From Butyricicoccus sp. (lineage in GTDB: Bacteria; Bacillota; Clostridia; Oscillospirales; Oscillospiraceae), in contig JAMPGF010000004.1 of assembly GCA_023664105.1 (NCBI GenBank), positions 1-37,951 of the forward strand: DNA of 37,951 nucleotides, read 5' to 3'. The notes beneath the pieces are model-generated. The model did not search any database. It had not been told where the DNA came from and saw only the letters and a program-made list of their open reading frames with translations. Positions 16,154 to 23,732 of this stretch are shown piece after piece (the first letter of the stretch is position 1; each line of letters starts with the position of its first letter). A program made the position numbers and the translations under genes.

Positions 16154-16393
16154 ATGCCCTTCACAGATGATAAGACAAGTCCCGAAAACGAGGACGCCGA
16201 GCGGCTTGCGCAGCTCGCCGCGCAGGAGGAGCTCGCCCGCAAGCTTGACGAGATAACGCGCCTTCTGTGCCGTATGCTTGTCCTCGCGGAGCTGTCCGTC
16301 AGCGACGCGGATGTCGACCGCCAGCTCCTTCAAAAAACGCTCGAGCGCCTCAAGGCCGAGGTCGAGCGCATTGCCGACGGCATTGACCTGTAA
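16154..16393 (+). CDS. Small helical hypothetical protein (79 aa)
   Basis: No family recognised. The protein is acidic and almost wholly helical, with heptad-like leucines (LAQLAAQEELARKLDEITRLLCRMLVLAEL and VDRQLLQKTLERLKAEVERIADGI), so a coiled coil or helical hairpin is likely. The start at 16154 follows GGAGGA by six bases; the ATG at 16139 overlaps that ribosome site. It follows the HxlR gene by 45 bp and ends 1 bp before a terminator, so it may share that transcript. Confidence 0.65.
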   Translation: MPFTDDKTSPENEDAERLAQLAAQEELARKLDEITRLLCRMLVLAELSVSDADVDRQLLQKTLERLKAEVERIADGIDL

Positions 16394-16418
16394 AAAAATC
16401 CCCCGTTTGGGGAATTTT
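16394..16418 (+). terminator. Hairpin terminator after the small protein gene
   Basis: An A-rich arm with TCCCC pairs with GGGGA and a following TTTT run. It directly follows the stop of the 79-residue gene. Confidence 0.65.
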
Positions 16419-16509
16419 GCGTTTTCGGGCCTTGCACACAAAGCTGTCAAATATCAGGAAATATAATCGCCTTTCCGCTACAATATACACGCACGAAGGG
16501 GGGAGTGAA

Positions 16510-17373
16510 ATGGACTGGGTTCGCGGCATACAGTCGGCGCTCGACTACATCGAAGCGCACCTCACCGACGAGCTTGATTGCTCGCAGATAGCCCGCGCAG
16601 CGGCCTGCTCGCCGGTGTACTTCCAGCGCATTTTCGGCGTGCTGTGCGGTATGCCTCTGGGCGAGTACATCCGGGCGCGGCGGCTCACCCTTGCCGGCAG
16701 GGAGCTGTCGCTCACGGGCGCGCGGGTCATCGACATCGCGCTCAAGTACGGCTACGAGAGCCCCGAGAGCTTTGCCCGCGCTTTTGGGAAATTCCACGGC
16801 ATAAGCCCCTCGGAGGCAAAGCGGGACGGCTCGCGCCTTCGCAGCTTCTCTCCCCTTTCCGTGCAGATCATATTGAAAGGCGGAAGCTATATGGACTACA
16901 AAATTGTTGAAAAACCCGCGTTTAAGGTACTGGAAAAGGTGGAGCGCCACCGCATTGCCGACGCTGACGGCGTCAACGAGGTCCCTGATTTCTGGACCCG
17001 CTGCCACGCTGACGGCACCGTCGCGCGCCTGCTGGAGCTGACGCATGACAGAAGCTTCATCTACGGCGTGTGCCACGGCAACAAGCCCACGGACGACAAG
17101 ACCTTTGACTACGGCATCGCCGCGCTCTACGACGGCCCCGCCGTCGAGGGCTTTCGCATAAGCGAGATACCCGCGCGCACCTGGATGGTGTTCGAATGCC
17201 GCGGCCCCATGCCCGAGGCCATAACCAGCGTCTGGCACAGGCTCTACTCGGAGTTTTTCCCCGCCAGCGAGTACCAGCCCACCTATGAGATGGACATTGA
17301 GGCGTACACCGCCGGGGACATGAACGGGCCGGATTACCGCAGCGAGATCTGGATACCCATAGCGAAAAAGTAA
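16510..17373 (+). CDS. AraC-family regulator with GyrI-like effector domain
   Basis: The 287-residue protein has two AraC helix-turn-helix units at the N-terminus (IQSALDYIEAHLTDELDCSQIARAAACSPVYFQRIFG, then ARVIDIALKYGYESPESFARAFGKFHGISPSEAKR, to about 105). From about 125 a GyrI-like small-molecule-binding domain follows (MDYKIVEKPAFKVLEKVERHRI ... RTWMVFECRGPMPEAITSVWHRLYSEFFP ... YRSEIWIPIAKK). This Rob/BmrR-like layout is typical of activators that answer hydrophobic or cationic drugs. The start is ATG 16510 with GGGGGAGTGAA; the frame extends upstream without a ribosome site. No target gene is obvious next to it. Confidence 0.9.
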   Translation: MDWVRGIQSALDYIEAHLTDELDCSQIARAAACSPVYFQRIFGVLCGMPLGEYIRARRLTLAGRELSLTGARVIDIALKYGYESPESFARAFGKFHGISPSEAKRDGSRLRSFSPLSVQIILKGGSYMDYKIVEKPAFKVLEKVERHRIADADGVNEVPDFWTRCHADGTVARLLELTHDRSFIYGVCHGNKPTDDKTFDYGIAALYDGPAVEGFRISEIPARTWMVFECRGPMPEAITSVWHRLYSEFFPASEYQPTYEMDIEAYTAGDMNGPDYRSEIWIPIAKK

Positions 17374-17392
17374 AATCAGCATCAGCAAAATG

Positions 17393-17422
17393 CGCCGGCG
17401 CGGGAGCTTTCCCGCGCCGGCG
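17393..17422. terminator. Convergent terminator (AraC / feoB)
   Basis: CGCCGGCGCGGGA pairs perfectly with TCCCGCGCCGGCG around GCTT, then TTTG on the plus strand. It lies between two convergent genes. Confidence 0.85.
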
Positions 17423-17437
17423 TTTGTATTATCCAAT

Positions 17438-19555
17438 TTATCCGAAAATCCGCGCCGCTAAATTCACCAGCGCGCAGGCGATGACCCCGCAGGCGCTCGG
17501 CAGCGCGGCGGCAAGCAGGGTGTATCCGGCGCTGCCGCTCTCTTTTTTTATTGTCATCAGCGTCGTGGCGCAGGGCCAGTGCATCAGCGAAAACAGCAGC
17601 ACGCACAGCCCCGTGACCGCGCTCCAGCCGTTTGCCAGCAGTATCTCACGCAGCTCGGCAATGGAGGCGTAGTCCATCAGGCTCCCGCCGGAGAGATAGC
17701 ACATGAGCATCACGGGTATGACGATCTCGTTTGCCGGAATACCCACGATGAATGCCAGCAGTATTGCCCCGTCCATGCCGATGAGCCGCGCGGCGGGGTC
17801 CAAAAATGCGCAGCATCGCGCCAGAACCGTCTCCCCGCCGGGCGTGACATTCCCCAGCAGCCAGATGATAAGCCCCGCCGGGGCAGCGGCCTTGAGCGCG
17901 CGCACCAGCACGAAAAGCGTCCGGTCGAATACCGAGCGCACCACCACCTCGCCCACCTTCGGCCGGCGGTACGGCGGCAGCTCCAGCGTAAAGGACGAGG
18001 GCACACCCCGCAGTATGGTACACGACAGCAGCTTTGACGCACACAGCGTCATGACCACGCCCAGCACGATAAGCCCCGTAAGCATCAGCGCCGAGCGCAG
18101 GGAGGCCGCCGCCCCGCTTCCGGCAAAGAAGATTGTGATGAGCGCGATCATCGTCGGAAAGCGCCCGTTGCATGGGACGAAGCTGTTTGTCAGAATGGCG
18201 ATAAGCCGCTCGCGCGGGCTGTCGATAATCCGGCACCCGATGACCCCCGCGGCGTTGCAGCCGAAGCCCATCGACATGGTCAGTGCCTGCTTGCCGCAGG
18301 CGTCGCAGCGCTTGAAGAAGCCGTCGAGGTTGAAGGCCACGCGCGGCAGAAGCCCCACGTCTTCCATGAGCGTGAACAGCGGGAAAAATATCGCCATCGG
18401 CGGCAGCATTACCGCCACAACCCAGGCCGCGGTTTTGTACACCCCATCGCACAGCAGCGACATCAGCCGTTCCGGCACGCCCAGCGCCGCCAATCCCGCG
18501 CCCAGCGCGTCCCCCAGAGCAAACAGCGCACCCGACAACAGCTTTGACGGATAGTTCGCCCCGCTTATGGTCAGCCACAGCGCCCCCGCCAGCAGCAGGA
18601 GCATCAGTGCCCATCCCCAGATTTTGTGCGTCAGCAACCGGTCGATCCGCTCCTCCCGCACAGCCCCGCGTGCCTTTTTCGTCACGACCTCACCGCAGAT
18701 ACGCTCCGCCCGGTCGCCTATGGCCTGGGCGCTTATGTCGGACAGCCGCTGAGGGTCTATGCCCAGAGCGCGAAGGTTTTCCAGCGCTGCTGCGCGCGCT
18801 TCGGCAAGCTCCCCGTCTTCAAGCTCCATACCCAGGTGCTCGCGCAGGCTCTCCATAAGCGAGGCCTCCCCCTCGCACACGCGCAGGGCCAGCCAGCGCG
18901 GCGGCAGCGGCGGGCGGTAAGCCTCGAAATAGTCCGTCAGCGGCTGCATGGCGCGCTCAAGCTCCCAGCCGCAGCAGACCGGGCGCGGCTGCGCGCCTTG
19001 AACAGCCCCTTCCAGAGCCGGAACAAGCGCGTCTATGCCTCTCCCACGCCCCGCGCTCATGCCGATAACCGGTACGCCCAGCAGCTCACTCAGGCGCTTC
19101 AGGTCCACGCTCACGCCCTTTCGCGCGGCCTCGTCGAGCAGGTTTACGCACACCACCACGTCGCCGCAGACCTCCAAAATCTGCAAAACAAGGTTCAGGT
19201 TCCGCCGCAGACAGGTCGCGTCGCACACGACCGCCACCGCCTCGGCCCCGCCGAACAGCAGCAGGTCACGCGCCACGGCCTCCTCGGCCGAGCGGGCGAG
19301 GAGAGAATATGTACCTGGAATGTCGGCGAAGATCCAGCTTTGCCCGTCCTGCCGCAGCGTGCCGTAGGCGCTGCCGACGGTCTTGCCCGGCCAGTTGCCC
19401 GTGTGCTGGCGCATACCCGTCAGCGCGTTGAAAAGCGTGGATTTGCCCACGTTCGGGTTCCCCGCCAGGGCTATCAGGCGCGCGTTTTCCTCCCTGTCGA
19501 GCTCGGCATCGGCGTTTTTCGCCCCCGCGCCGACGCTGCTGCTTGTAAGACCCAT
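17438..19555 (-). CDS. feoB: Ferrous iron transporter FeoB
   Basis: The 705-residue protein has the FeoB layout. An N-terminal G domain shows G1 GNPNVGKST (32-40), G3 DIPGTYSL and a G4-like NLLD. A helical guanine-dissociation-like segment follows, and then a C-terminal membrane part of about eight helices with two Gate motifs (MSMGFGCNAAGVIGCRI and GIPANEIVIPVMLMCYL). It imports Fe(II) across the cytoplasmic membrane in a GTP-dependent way. It begins with ATG after GGGGGG and is preceded by feoA with about 120 bp between, which contains a hairpin. The N-terminal extension of about 25 residues before the G domain is slightly long. Confidence 0.95.
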   Translation of the reverse strand: MGLTSSSVGAGAKNADAELDREENARLIALAGNPNVGKSTLFNALTGMRQHTGNWPGKTVGSAYGTLRQDGQSWIFADIPGTYSLLARSAEEAVARDLLLFGGAEAVAVVCDATCLRRNLNLVLQILEVCGDVVVCVNLLDEAARKGVSVDLKRLSELLGVPVIGMSAGRGRGIDALVPALEGAVQGAQPRPVCCGWELERAMQPLTDYFEAYRPPLPPRWLALRVCEGEASLMESLREHLGMELEDGELAEARAAALENLRALGIDPQRLSDISAQAIGDRAERICGEVVTKKARGAVREERIDRLLTHKIWGWALMLLLLAGALWLTISGANYPSKLLSGALFALGDALGAGLAALGVPERLMSLLCDGVYKTAAWVVAVMLPPMAIFFPLFTLMEDVGLLPRVAFNLDGFFKRCDACGKQALTMSMGFGCNAAGVIGCRIIDSPRERLIAILTNSFVPCNGRFPTMIALITIFFAGSGAAASLRSALMLTGLIVLGVVMTLCASKLLSCTILRGVPSSFTLELPPYRRPKVGEVVVRSVFDRTLFVLVRALKAAAPAGLIIWLLGNVTPGGETVLARCCAFLDPAARLIGMDGAILLAFIVGIPANEIVIPVMLMCYLSGGSLMDYASIAELREILLANGWSAVTGLCVLLFSLMHWPCATTLMTIKKESGSAGYTLLAAALPSACGVIACALVNLAARIFG

Positions 19556-19637
19556 TTATGATCCCCCCAATACAGGTGCTGCACCCATACTATGCGCACC
19601 GCCGCGCTTTTGCCATCCCGCCGCGCCAACAAAGTAC

Positions 19638-19659
19638 GCCCGCCCTTTACAGGGCGGGC
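19638..19659. other. Hairpin between feoA and feoB
   Basis: GCCCGCCCT pairs perfectly with AGGGCGGGC around a four-base loop. The location, 21 bp after the feoA stop in transcript direction, suggests an attenuator or RNA-processing stem setting the FeoA:FeoB ratio. No strong U tract follows on the minus strand. Confidence 0.6.
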
Positions 19660-19679
19660 ATAAAAGCGCCTGAATATGT

Positions 19680-19916
19680 TTACAGCGGTTCGATAAGTAT
19701 TGTCTGCGAGTCCTCGCGCCGCAGGGCGATTACCGTGTCGTGTATGAGATAGGCCACGGGATCGCCAGAGCAGCTCCTGAACAGCGCCCGCACCGGCGAG
19801 CCCGGCGAAAAGCCCATGTCCAGAAGGCGACGGCGCATTGCGCCCTCAGTGCGCAGCGCGCTGACAACGGCGCCGCTGCCGCATTTCAGGCCGCTCAATG
19901 TATTTGTGGGCGGCAT
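19680..19916 (-). CDS. feoA: FeoA-like SH3-domain protein
   Basis: The protein of about 78 residues has the FeoA pattern: LSGLKCGSGAVVSAL, RRRLLDMGFSPGSPVRALF and the C-terminal DTVIALRREDSQTILI, a small SH3-like fold. It assists FeoB in ferrous iron uptake. The start is ATG 19916, six bases after AGAAGG; an ATG at 19922 overlaps that ribosome site. It heads the feoAB operon and is divergent from an AbrB-like gene. Confidence 0.9.
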   Translation of the reverse strand: MPPTNTLSGLKCGSGAVVSALRTEGAMRRRLLDMGFSPGSPVRALFRSCSGDPVAYLIHDTVIALRREDSQTILIEPL

Positions 19917-19941
19917 AGTCATCCTTCTTGTTTATAAATTC

Positions 19942-19955
19942 GGGAAGCTGTTCCC
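19942..19955. promoter_or_regulatory. Inverted repeat upstream of feoA
   Basis: GGGAAgctgTTCCC lies 26 bp upstream of the feoA start in the feoA/abrB-like divergent region. It could be a metalloregulator or leader site. I do not recognise it as a Fur box. Confidence 0.35.
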
Positions 19956-19996
19956 ATTACAGCTTATGACGCCCGGAGAGAAAATGCGAAAAGTAC

Positions 19997-20061
19997 TTGA
20001 CAAACGCGGTGTGATAAGTTATACTTTTCTTACAAATTGCAAATACTTGTACTTTTCTTAC
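19997..20061 (+). promoter_or_regulatory. Promoter and direct repeats upstream of the AbrB-like gene
   Basis: TTGACA (19997-20002), 17-bp spacer, TATACT (20020-20025). The 12-base sequence TACTTTTCTTAC occurs twice, at 20022-20033 (over the -10 box) and 20050-20061 (just before the ribosome site), 28 bp apart. GAAAAGTAC, the inverse of their core, stands at 19988-19996 just before the -35 box. This layout suggests autoregulation by the AbrB-like product. Confidence 0.75.
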
Positions 20062-20080
20062 CAAGAAGGAGGATAAATCC

Positions 20081-20332
20081 ATGACAATGAAGATACCCAA
20101 GGGAAAATACATCAGCACTGTCAGTCTCGGCGAAAAGGGCCAGATCGTGATTCCCAAAAAAATGCGCGACATGTTCGGCATACAGCCCGGCGACACGCTG
20201 CTGCTGCTGGCGGATGTAAAGCGCGGCATAGCCATTACCAAGTACGACGCCATGGGCGGACTGTTCGAGCGCGCGCTGGCCGACCAGCGCGAAGCCGACG
20301 CGGAGGAAGGCGACGGAGATGCCGGCGATTGA
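20081..20332 (+). CDS. AbrB/MazE/SpoVT-type regulator
   Basis: The 83-residue protein has the swapped-hairpin DNA-binding core of AbrB proteins: STVSLGEKGQIVIPKKMRDMFGIQPGDTLLLLADVKRGIAI (about 12-52). A helical tail (YDAMGGLFERALADQREADAEEG) follows, which may serve dimer contacts. The start has AAGGAGGATAAATCC. The ABC transporter ATPase gene begins inside its last codons (14-bp overlap), so the three genes form one unit. It probably represses its own operon through the repeated sites in the promoter. An antitoxin role is less likely because the partner is a transporter rather than a toxin. Confidence 0.88.
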   Translation: MTMKIPKGKYISTVSLGEKGQIVIPKKMRDMFGIQPGDTLLLLADVKRGIAITKYDAMGGLFERALADQREADAEEGDGDAGD

Positions 20333-21050
20333 GATACTCTCCCTGACCCGCCGCTTCGGCAGCAGGACGGCGGTGGACGCGCTGAACCTGAGCGTTGAGG
20401 AAGGCGAGCTCTTCGCCCTGCTGGGCGTAAACGGCGCGGGCAAGACCACGACGGTGAAAATGCTCTCCTGCCTGCTCAGCCCCACGGAGGGCGATGCGCG
20501 CGTGCTCGGCAGCAGCATCACATCCCAGCCCCGCGAGGTGAAACGGGTCATAAACGTCTCCCCGCAGGAGACCGCCGTGGCCCCGAACCTGACGGTACGG
20601 GAAAACCTCGAGCTCATCGCGGGGGTCTACGGCGCGGGCCGCCGACAGGCAGCGGAAAAGGCGCGGGAGACGATAGAGCGCTTCGGCCTCGTAGAGGTTG
20701 AGAATAGCCGCGCGAAGATCCTCTCCGGCGGCTGGCAGCGGCGGCTGAGCATAGCTATGGCACTGATAAGCTCTCCGCGTGTGCTGTTTCTGGACGAGCC
20801 GACGCTGGGACTGGACGTGCTCTCCCGCCGCGCGCTGTGGGATATCATCCGCTCGCTCCGGGGCGAGACCACGGTGGTGCTCACCACGCACTATCTGGAG
20901 GAGGCCGAGGCGCTGTGCGACCGCATAGCCGTCATGTCCCGGGGCCGTCTCCGCGCCTGCGGCACCGCCGCGGAGCTGAAAGCCCTCGCCGGCTGCGAGA
21001 ATTTTGAGGACGCCTTCGTGCGTCTTTCAACGGGGGAGGCGGGCGCGTGA
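20319..21050 (+). CDS. ABC transporter ATP-binding protein (exporter type)
   Basis: The 243-residue ATPase has Walker A GVNGAGKTT (about 36-44), a Q-loop region (VSPQET), signature LSGGWQRRLS, Walker B VLFLDEPTLGLD and the H-loop TTHYLEEAE. It resembles the DrrA/CcmA group of drug or lipid exporters. The signature has Trp where many family members have Met. It overlaps the regulator gene by 14 bp and the permease gene by 4 bp (GTGA), so the subunits are translationally coupled. The substrate is unknown. Self-protection or envelope export is a reasonable guess only. Confidence 0.92.
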   Translation: MPAIEILSLTRRFGSRTAVDALNLSVEEGELFALLGVNGAGKTTTVKMLSCLLSPTEGDARVLGSSITSQPREVKRVINVSPQETAVAPNLTVRENLELIAGVYGAGRRQAAEKARETIERFGLVEVENSRAKILSGGWQRRLSIAMALISSPRVLFLDEPTLGLDVLSRRALWDIIRSLRGETTVVLTTHYLEEAEALCDRIAVMSRGRLRACGTAAELKALAGCENFEDAFVRLSTGEAGA

Positions 21051-21778
21051 GCTTTTTTGCCGTCAGGAATTTCAAGGAGATGCTCAGGGACAGGCTGAAC
21101 CTGCTCTTCGGGCTGGGCTTTCCCATAATCGTGTTGCTTTTGCTGACGATGATCCAGTCCAGCATCCCCATCCCGCTTTTTGAGCTCGAGCGCCTGACCC
21201 CGGGCATCGCGGTGTTCGGGCTGTCGTTCATTTCGCTGTTCTCCGGAATGCTCATCGCCCGCGACAGATGCGAGAGCTTTCTCACCCGCCTGCTGTCATC
21301 ACCGCTTCGCAGCGTTGACTACATCGCGGGCTATCTTCTGCCGCTTCTGCCGCTTGCCATGGGGCAAATAACCTGCTGTTTTGCCGCGGCCCTTCTCTTG
21401 GGCCTCAAAATGAGCTTTAACGCATTTTTGTGCGTCGCGGTATCTCTGCCCTCCGCGGTGCTTTTCGCCGCCCTGGGGCTGCTGTGCGGCTCCCTGCTGA
21501 CGGACAGACAGGTCGGCGGCGTGTGCGGCGCGCTTTTGACCAATCTCAGCGCCTGGCTTAGCGGCACCTGGTTCGACCTCGACCTGCTCGGCGGCGCGTT
21601 CCGCAAAATCGCCATGGCGCTGCCCTTTGCCAACGCCGTCGAGGCCGGGCGCGCCGCGCTGGGCGGCGACTACGCGCGGATAATGCCGCATTTGTGGATA
21701 GTCCTGGTCTGGTGCGCGTTGCTGCTTATCCTTGCCGTCGCGGCTTTCGCGCGGAAAATGCACGCGGGAAATATATGA
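21047..21778 (+). CDS. ABC-2 type transporter permease
   Basis: The 243-residue membrane protein has about six predicted helices: FGLGFPIIVLLLLTMIQSS, GIAVFGLSFISLFSGMLIA, the central LLPLLPLAMGQITCCFAAALLLGL, FLCVAVSLPSAVLFAALGLLCGSLL, a segment around GGVCGALLTNLSAWLSG, and WIVLVWCALLLILAVAAFA. The loop DRCESFLTRLLSSPLRSVDYIAGYL after helix 2 is typical of ABC-2 permeases, where it contacts the ATPase. It starts with GTG overlapping the ATPase stop. Together with the ATPase it makes a half-size exporter. Confidence 0.9.
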   Translation: MSFFAVRNFKEMLRDRLNLLFGLGFPIIVLLLLTMIQSSIPIPLFELERLTPGIAVFGLSFISLFSGMLIARDRCESFLTRLLSSPLRSVDYIAGYLLPLLPLAMGQITCCFAAALLLGLKMSFNAFLCVAVSLPSAVLFAALGLLCGSLLTDRQVGGVCGALLTNLSAWLSGTWFDLDLLGGAFRKIAMALPFANAVEAGRAALGGDYARIMPHLWIVLVWCALLLILAVAAFARKMHAGNI

Positions 21779-21786
21779 GTTAATAA

Positions 21787-21815
21787 TTGCAAAAGCCGGG
21801 CAATAGTGTTATACT
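21787..21815 (+). promoter_or_regulatory. Sigma-A promoter of the DUF975 gene
   Basis: TTGCAA (21787-21792), 17-bp spacer, TATACT (21810-21815). The leader is short, with AAGGAGG before ATG 21840. The gene can thus be expressed apart from the exporter operon. Confidence 0.7.
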
Positions 21816-21839
21816 GTTGCAAAAAAGGAGGCGGTGGAT

Positions 21840-22586
21840 ATGCCGACACGCGCGCAGCTCAAGCAAAGCGCCAAAAACGCCATGCGCAATACCAAGCCGA
21901 GCGTGATGCTCATAGCGCTGGTTTATCTCATCATTATTTACGTTCTGGAGCTCCTCGAGTACAAGGTCATGTTCCCCGGGATGAGCCTTTACCGCATCTA
22001 CATGACGATTCTCGACGGCGGGCTTCCTCCCATGAACACCGGCGCGGCGAGCCAGCTCATCCGGCTGGCAATCCAGGTGATGGGCACGATGCTCGGCATT
22101 GGCATAACCTCGGTTTGCCTGAACGTCAGCCGTTTCAGGAGCGTCGACTTCGGCAGCCTGTTTGATCCCTTCGCCATGTTTTTCAAGCTTCTGTGGCTGG
22201 ACATTCTCATGGGGATTTACGTTATGCTGTGGTCGCTGCTGTTCGTCATCCCCGGCATAATCGCCAGCTACCGCTACAGCATGGCGGTTTATATCATGCT
22301 GGACAATCCCGAGTACTCCGCCTCTGAGTGCATCCGCCGCAGCAAGGAGATGATGGACGGTAAGAAACTTGACCTGTTCGTCCTTCAGCTGAGCTTCATC
22401 GGCTGGCAGCTTTTGACCATAATCCCCTTCGTGGGCATATACGTCCTGCCCTACGCGCAGACGACCTACGCCAATTTTTACAACGCCCTTTCCGGCTACA
22501 TCCCCGAGGCGGACTACACCGTCCACGGCGACAACGGCCCATACAACGGCGGTGGCTGGGACAACGGTAAAGACCCGTGGGACTAA
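21840..22586 (+). CDS. DUF975 family membrane protein
   Basis: The 248-residue protein begins MPTRAQLKQSAKNAMR, the DUF975 start pattern (K-x-x-A-K-x-x-L/M), and has about five hydrophobic segments including VMLIALVYLIIIYVLELL, LLWLDILMGIYVMLWSLLFVIPGIIASYRYSMAVYIM and FIGWQLLTIIPFVGIYVLPYAQTTYANFYN. The loop NPEYSASECIRRSKEMMDGKKLDLF is diagnostic of the family. The function is unknown. The tail (PYNGGGWDNGKDPWD) is soluble. Its TAA stop is the outermost part of the adjoining repeat (TAATACTAA), so the repeat touches the last codon. ATG 21840 fits AAGGAGG spacing better than GTG 21834. Confidence 0.88.
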   Translation: MPTRAQLKQSAKNAMRNTKPSVMLIALVYLIIIYVLELLEYKVMFPGMSLYRIYMTILDGGLPPMNTGAASQLIRLAIQVMGTMLGIGITSVCLNVSRFRSVDFGSLFDPFAMFFKLLWLDILMGIYVMLWSLLFVIPGIIASYRYSMAVYIMLDNPEYSASECIRRSKEMMDGKKLDLFVLQLSFIGWQLLTIIPFVGIYVLPYAQTTYANFYNALSGYIPEADYTVHGDNGPYNGGGWDNGKDPWD

Positions 22587-22730
22587 TACTAATTCTCGAT
22601 TGAAAGTTCAATCGAGAATTCCGCGTGCTGCGCACGCTCGCGCCGCGCAAAGCGCGTCGCGCCGTCTCATTAAAACCCTGATAAAAAAGCTCTTGGAGCT
22701 TTTTATCAGGGTTTTTATCAGGGTTTAGTA
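22587..22730 (-). repeat. Three-hairpin interspersed repeat, copy 2 (inverted, 144 bp)
   Basis: Reverse complement of copy 1 (107-237), with the same TACTAA/TTAGTA ends and the same order of stems. It is 13 bp longer because the left arm unit ACCCTGATAAAA is tandemly duplicated and a T run has one extra base. Remaining differences are few. It directly follows the DUF975 stop codon. With copy 1 it forms a 22-kb inverted pair. Confidence 0.88.
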
Positions 22731-22743
22731 TAATATACAATAA

Positions 22744-22767
22744 GACGCCGGATGAATCTCCGGCGTC
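22744..22767. terminator. Hairpin terminator after the 263-aa gene
   Basis: GACGCCGGA pairs perfectly with TCCGGCGTC around a six-base loop, 16 bp past the stop of the minus-strand gene at 22783. On the minus strand it is followed by TTATTG. Confidence 0.65.
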
Positions 22768-22782
22768 CTACTATAGTTTCCC

Positions 22783-23574
22783 TTACACCCACATGTTGAT
22801 GCCAGCCTTGTAATCGTCCAAAATGCTGACGTCAAACTTGTCGCCCCACATCGTCCAGTTCGGGTCCCTCCCCTTGATGTGCTCCCCGATCCGGTCCAGT
22901 TCGCTCTCCCATACCTTGTTGATGGTATTGAGCGCCGCTGCCCGTCTGGAGGGTGCAAACCTCTGAACCTCTCCCTGGATCATATCAAGGCGGTCCTTCT
23001 TGGAAAGGGCAGACGCAGCCGCATCCGTCTCGCCGCCCTCCTGCGCACCGGCGCTGTTCTTCGCATCGCTCAGCGCCAGCTCCTGAATCTTTTTTGTCGT
23101 CTCATCGGACAGGGTAACCGTCTGCAAACGGCTGACAAGGCCCTCGGCAATGCTCTGAAGCTGCTCAAAGCTGCCCGAAACCGTTTTATCCGGCTGGTAG
23201 GCCTGCTGCAGGGCTTCCGCCTTTGCCCTGAGCTGCTCCTGAAGAGCCTTCAGGGTTTGATCTTCGCCTGCACTGTAACTCCCCTGCGTGATATTCGCTG
23301 TATTTTTATCCGCGGCGGCATCGGAAGAAAAGCTGGCGTCATACAACCGCTTCGCGATCTGACGGGGGGTACCCTGAAGCGCGGCCGGCGACGAAAAGAA
23401 GTTGTTCTCATTGTCTTTTGCGCTGCTGCTTGTGCCCCATCCGTTGAGCAGAGCACTGTAAGCGGAAATCTTTGATGATGACGCCGCCGGGTTCGCGGAA
23501 TAGCCGCTGCTCACGTTCTTATTTGCAATTTTGTAGAGCATCTGCTGGTTTCGTGCGATTTGTCCAATGTTCAT
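22783..23574 (-). CDS. Hypothetical protein, helical, 263 aa
   Basis: I do not recognise the family. The N-terminus (MNIGQIARNQQMLYKIANKNVSSGYS) lacks a signal peptide, and no membrane segment is seen. A Ser/Ala-rich stretch (about 20-75) is followed by helical, coiled-coil-like regions (LKALQEQLRAKAEALQQAYQ; FEQLQSIAEGLVSRLQTV) and an aromatic C-terminus (WTMWGDKFDVSILDDYKAGINMWV). The general look, a polar N-terminus resembling flagellin-type chaperoned proteins with helical body, might suggest a secreted or surface-assembly protein, but this is a guess. It has its own strong promoter (23639-23667), AAGGAGCG six bases from ATG, and its own terminator. It is monocistronic. Confidence 0.75.
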   Translation of the reverse strand: MNIGQIARNQQMLYKIANKNVSSGYSANPAASSSKISAYSALLNGWGTSSSAKDNENNFFSSPAALQGTPRQIAKRLYDASFSSDAAADKNTANITQGSYSAGEDQTLKALQEQLRAKAEALQQAYQPDKTVSGSFEQLQSIAEGLVSRLQTVTLSDETTKKIQELALSDAKNSAGAQEGGETDAAASALSKKDRLDMIQGEVQRFAPSRRAAALNTINKVWESELDRIGEHIKGRDPNWTMWGDKFDVSILDDYKAGINMWV

Positions 23575-23638
23575 AATGATCGCTCCTTCGCTGTCTACCG
23601 CTGTCTATATCCGTTATTCCCGACTATATTTCACCAAT

Positions 23639-23667
23639 ATAATACAGCATCAAGCCGGAATAGTCAA
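23639..23667 (-). promoter_or_regulatory. Sigma-A promoter of the 263-aa gene
   Basis: Minus strand: TTGACT (23662-23667), 17-bp spacer, TATTAT (23639-23644). The leader is about 57 bases to ATG 23574. Confidence 0.75.
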
Positions 23668-23732
23668 GAGTGCAAAGTGACCGAATTTGCTTTCCTCACT
23701 GTTCCCTGCGCTCACAGGTATTTTATCATGAG

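Noticed and set aside
19942-19955. Fur box upstream of feoA
   Set aside because: The inverted repeat GGGAAgctgTTCCC does not resemble the AT-rich Fur or DtxR consensus, so no metal regulator was assigned.
20081-21050. Toxin-antitoxin reading of the AbrB-like gene
   Set aside because: The overlapping partner is a clear ABC ATPase followed by an ABC-2 permease, not a toxin.
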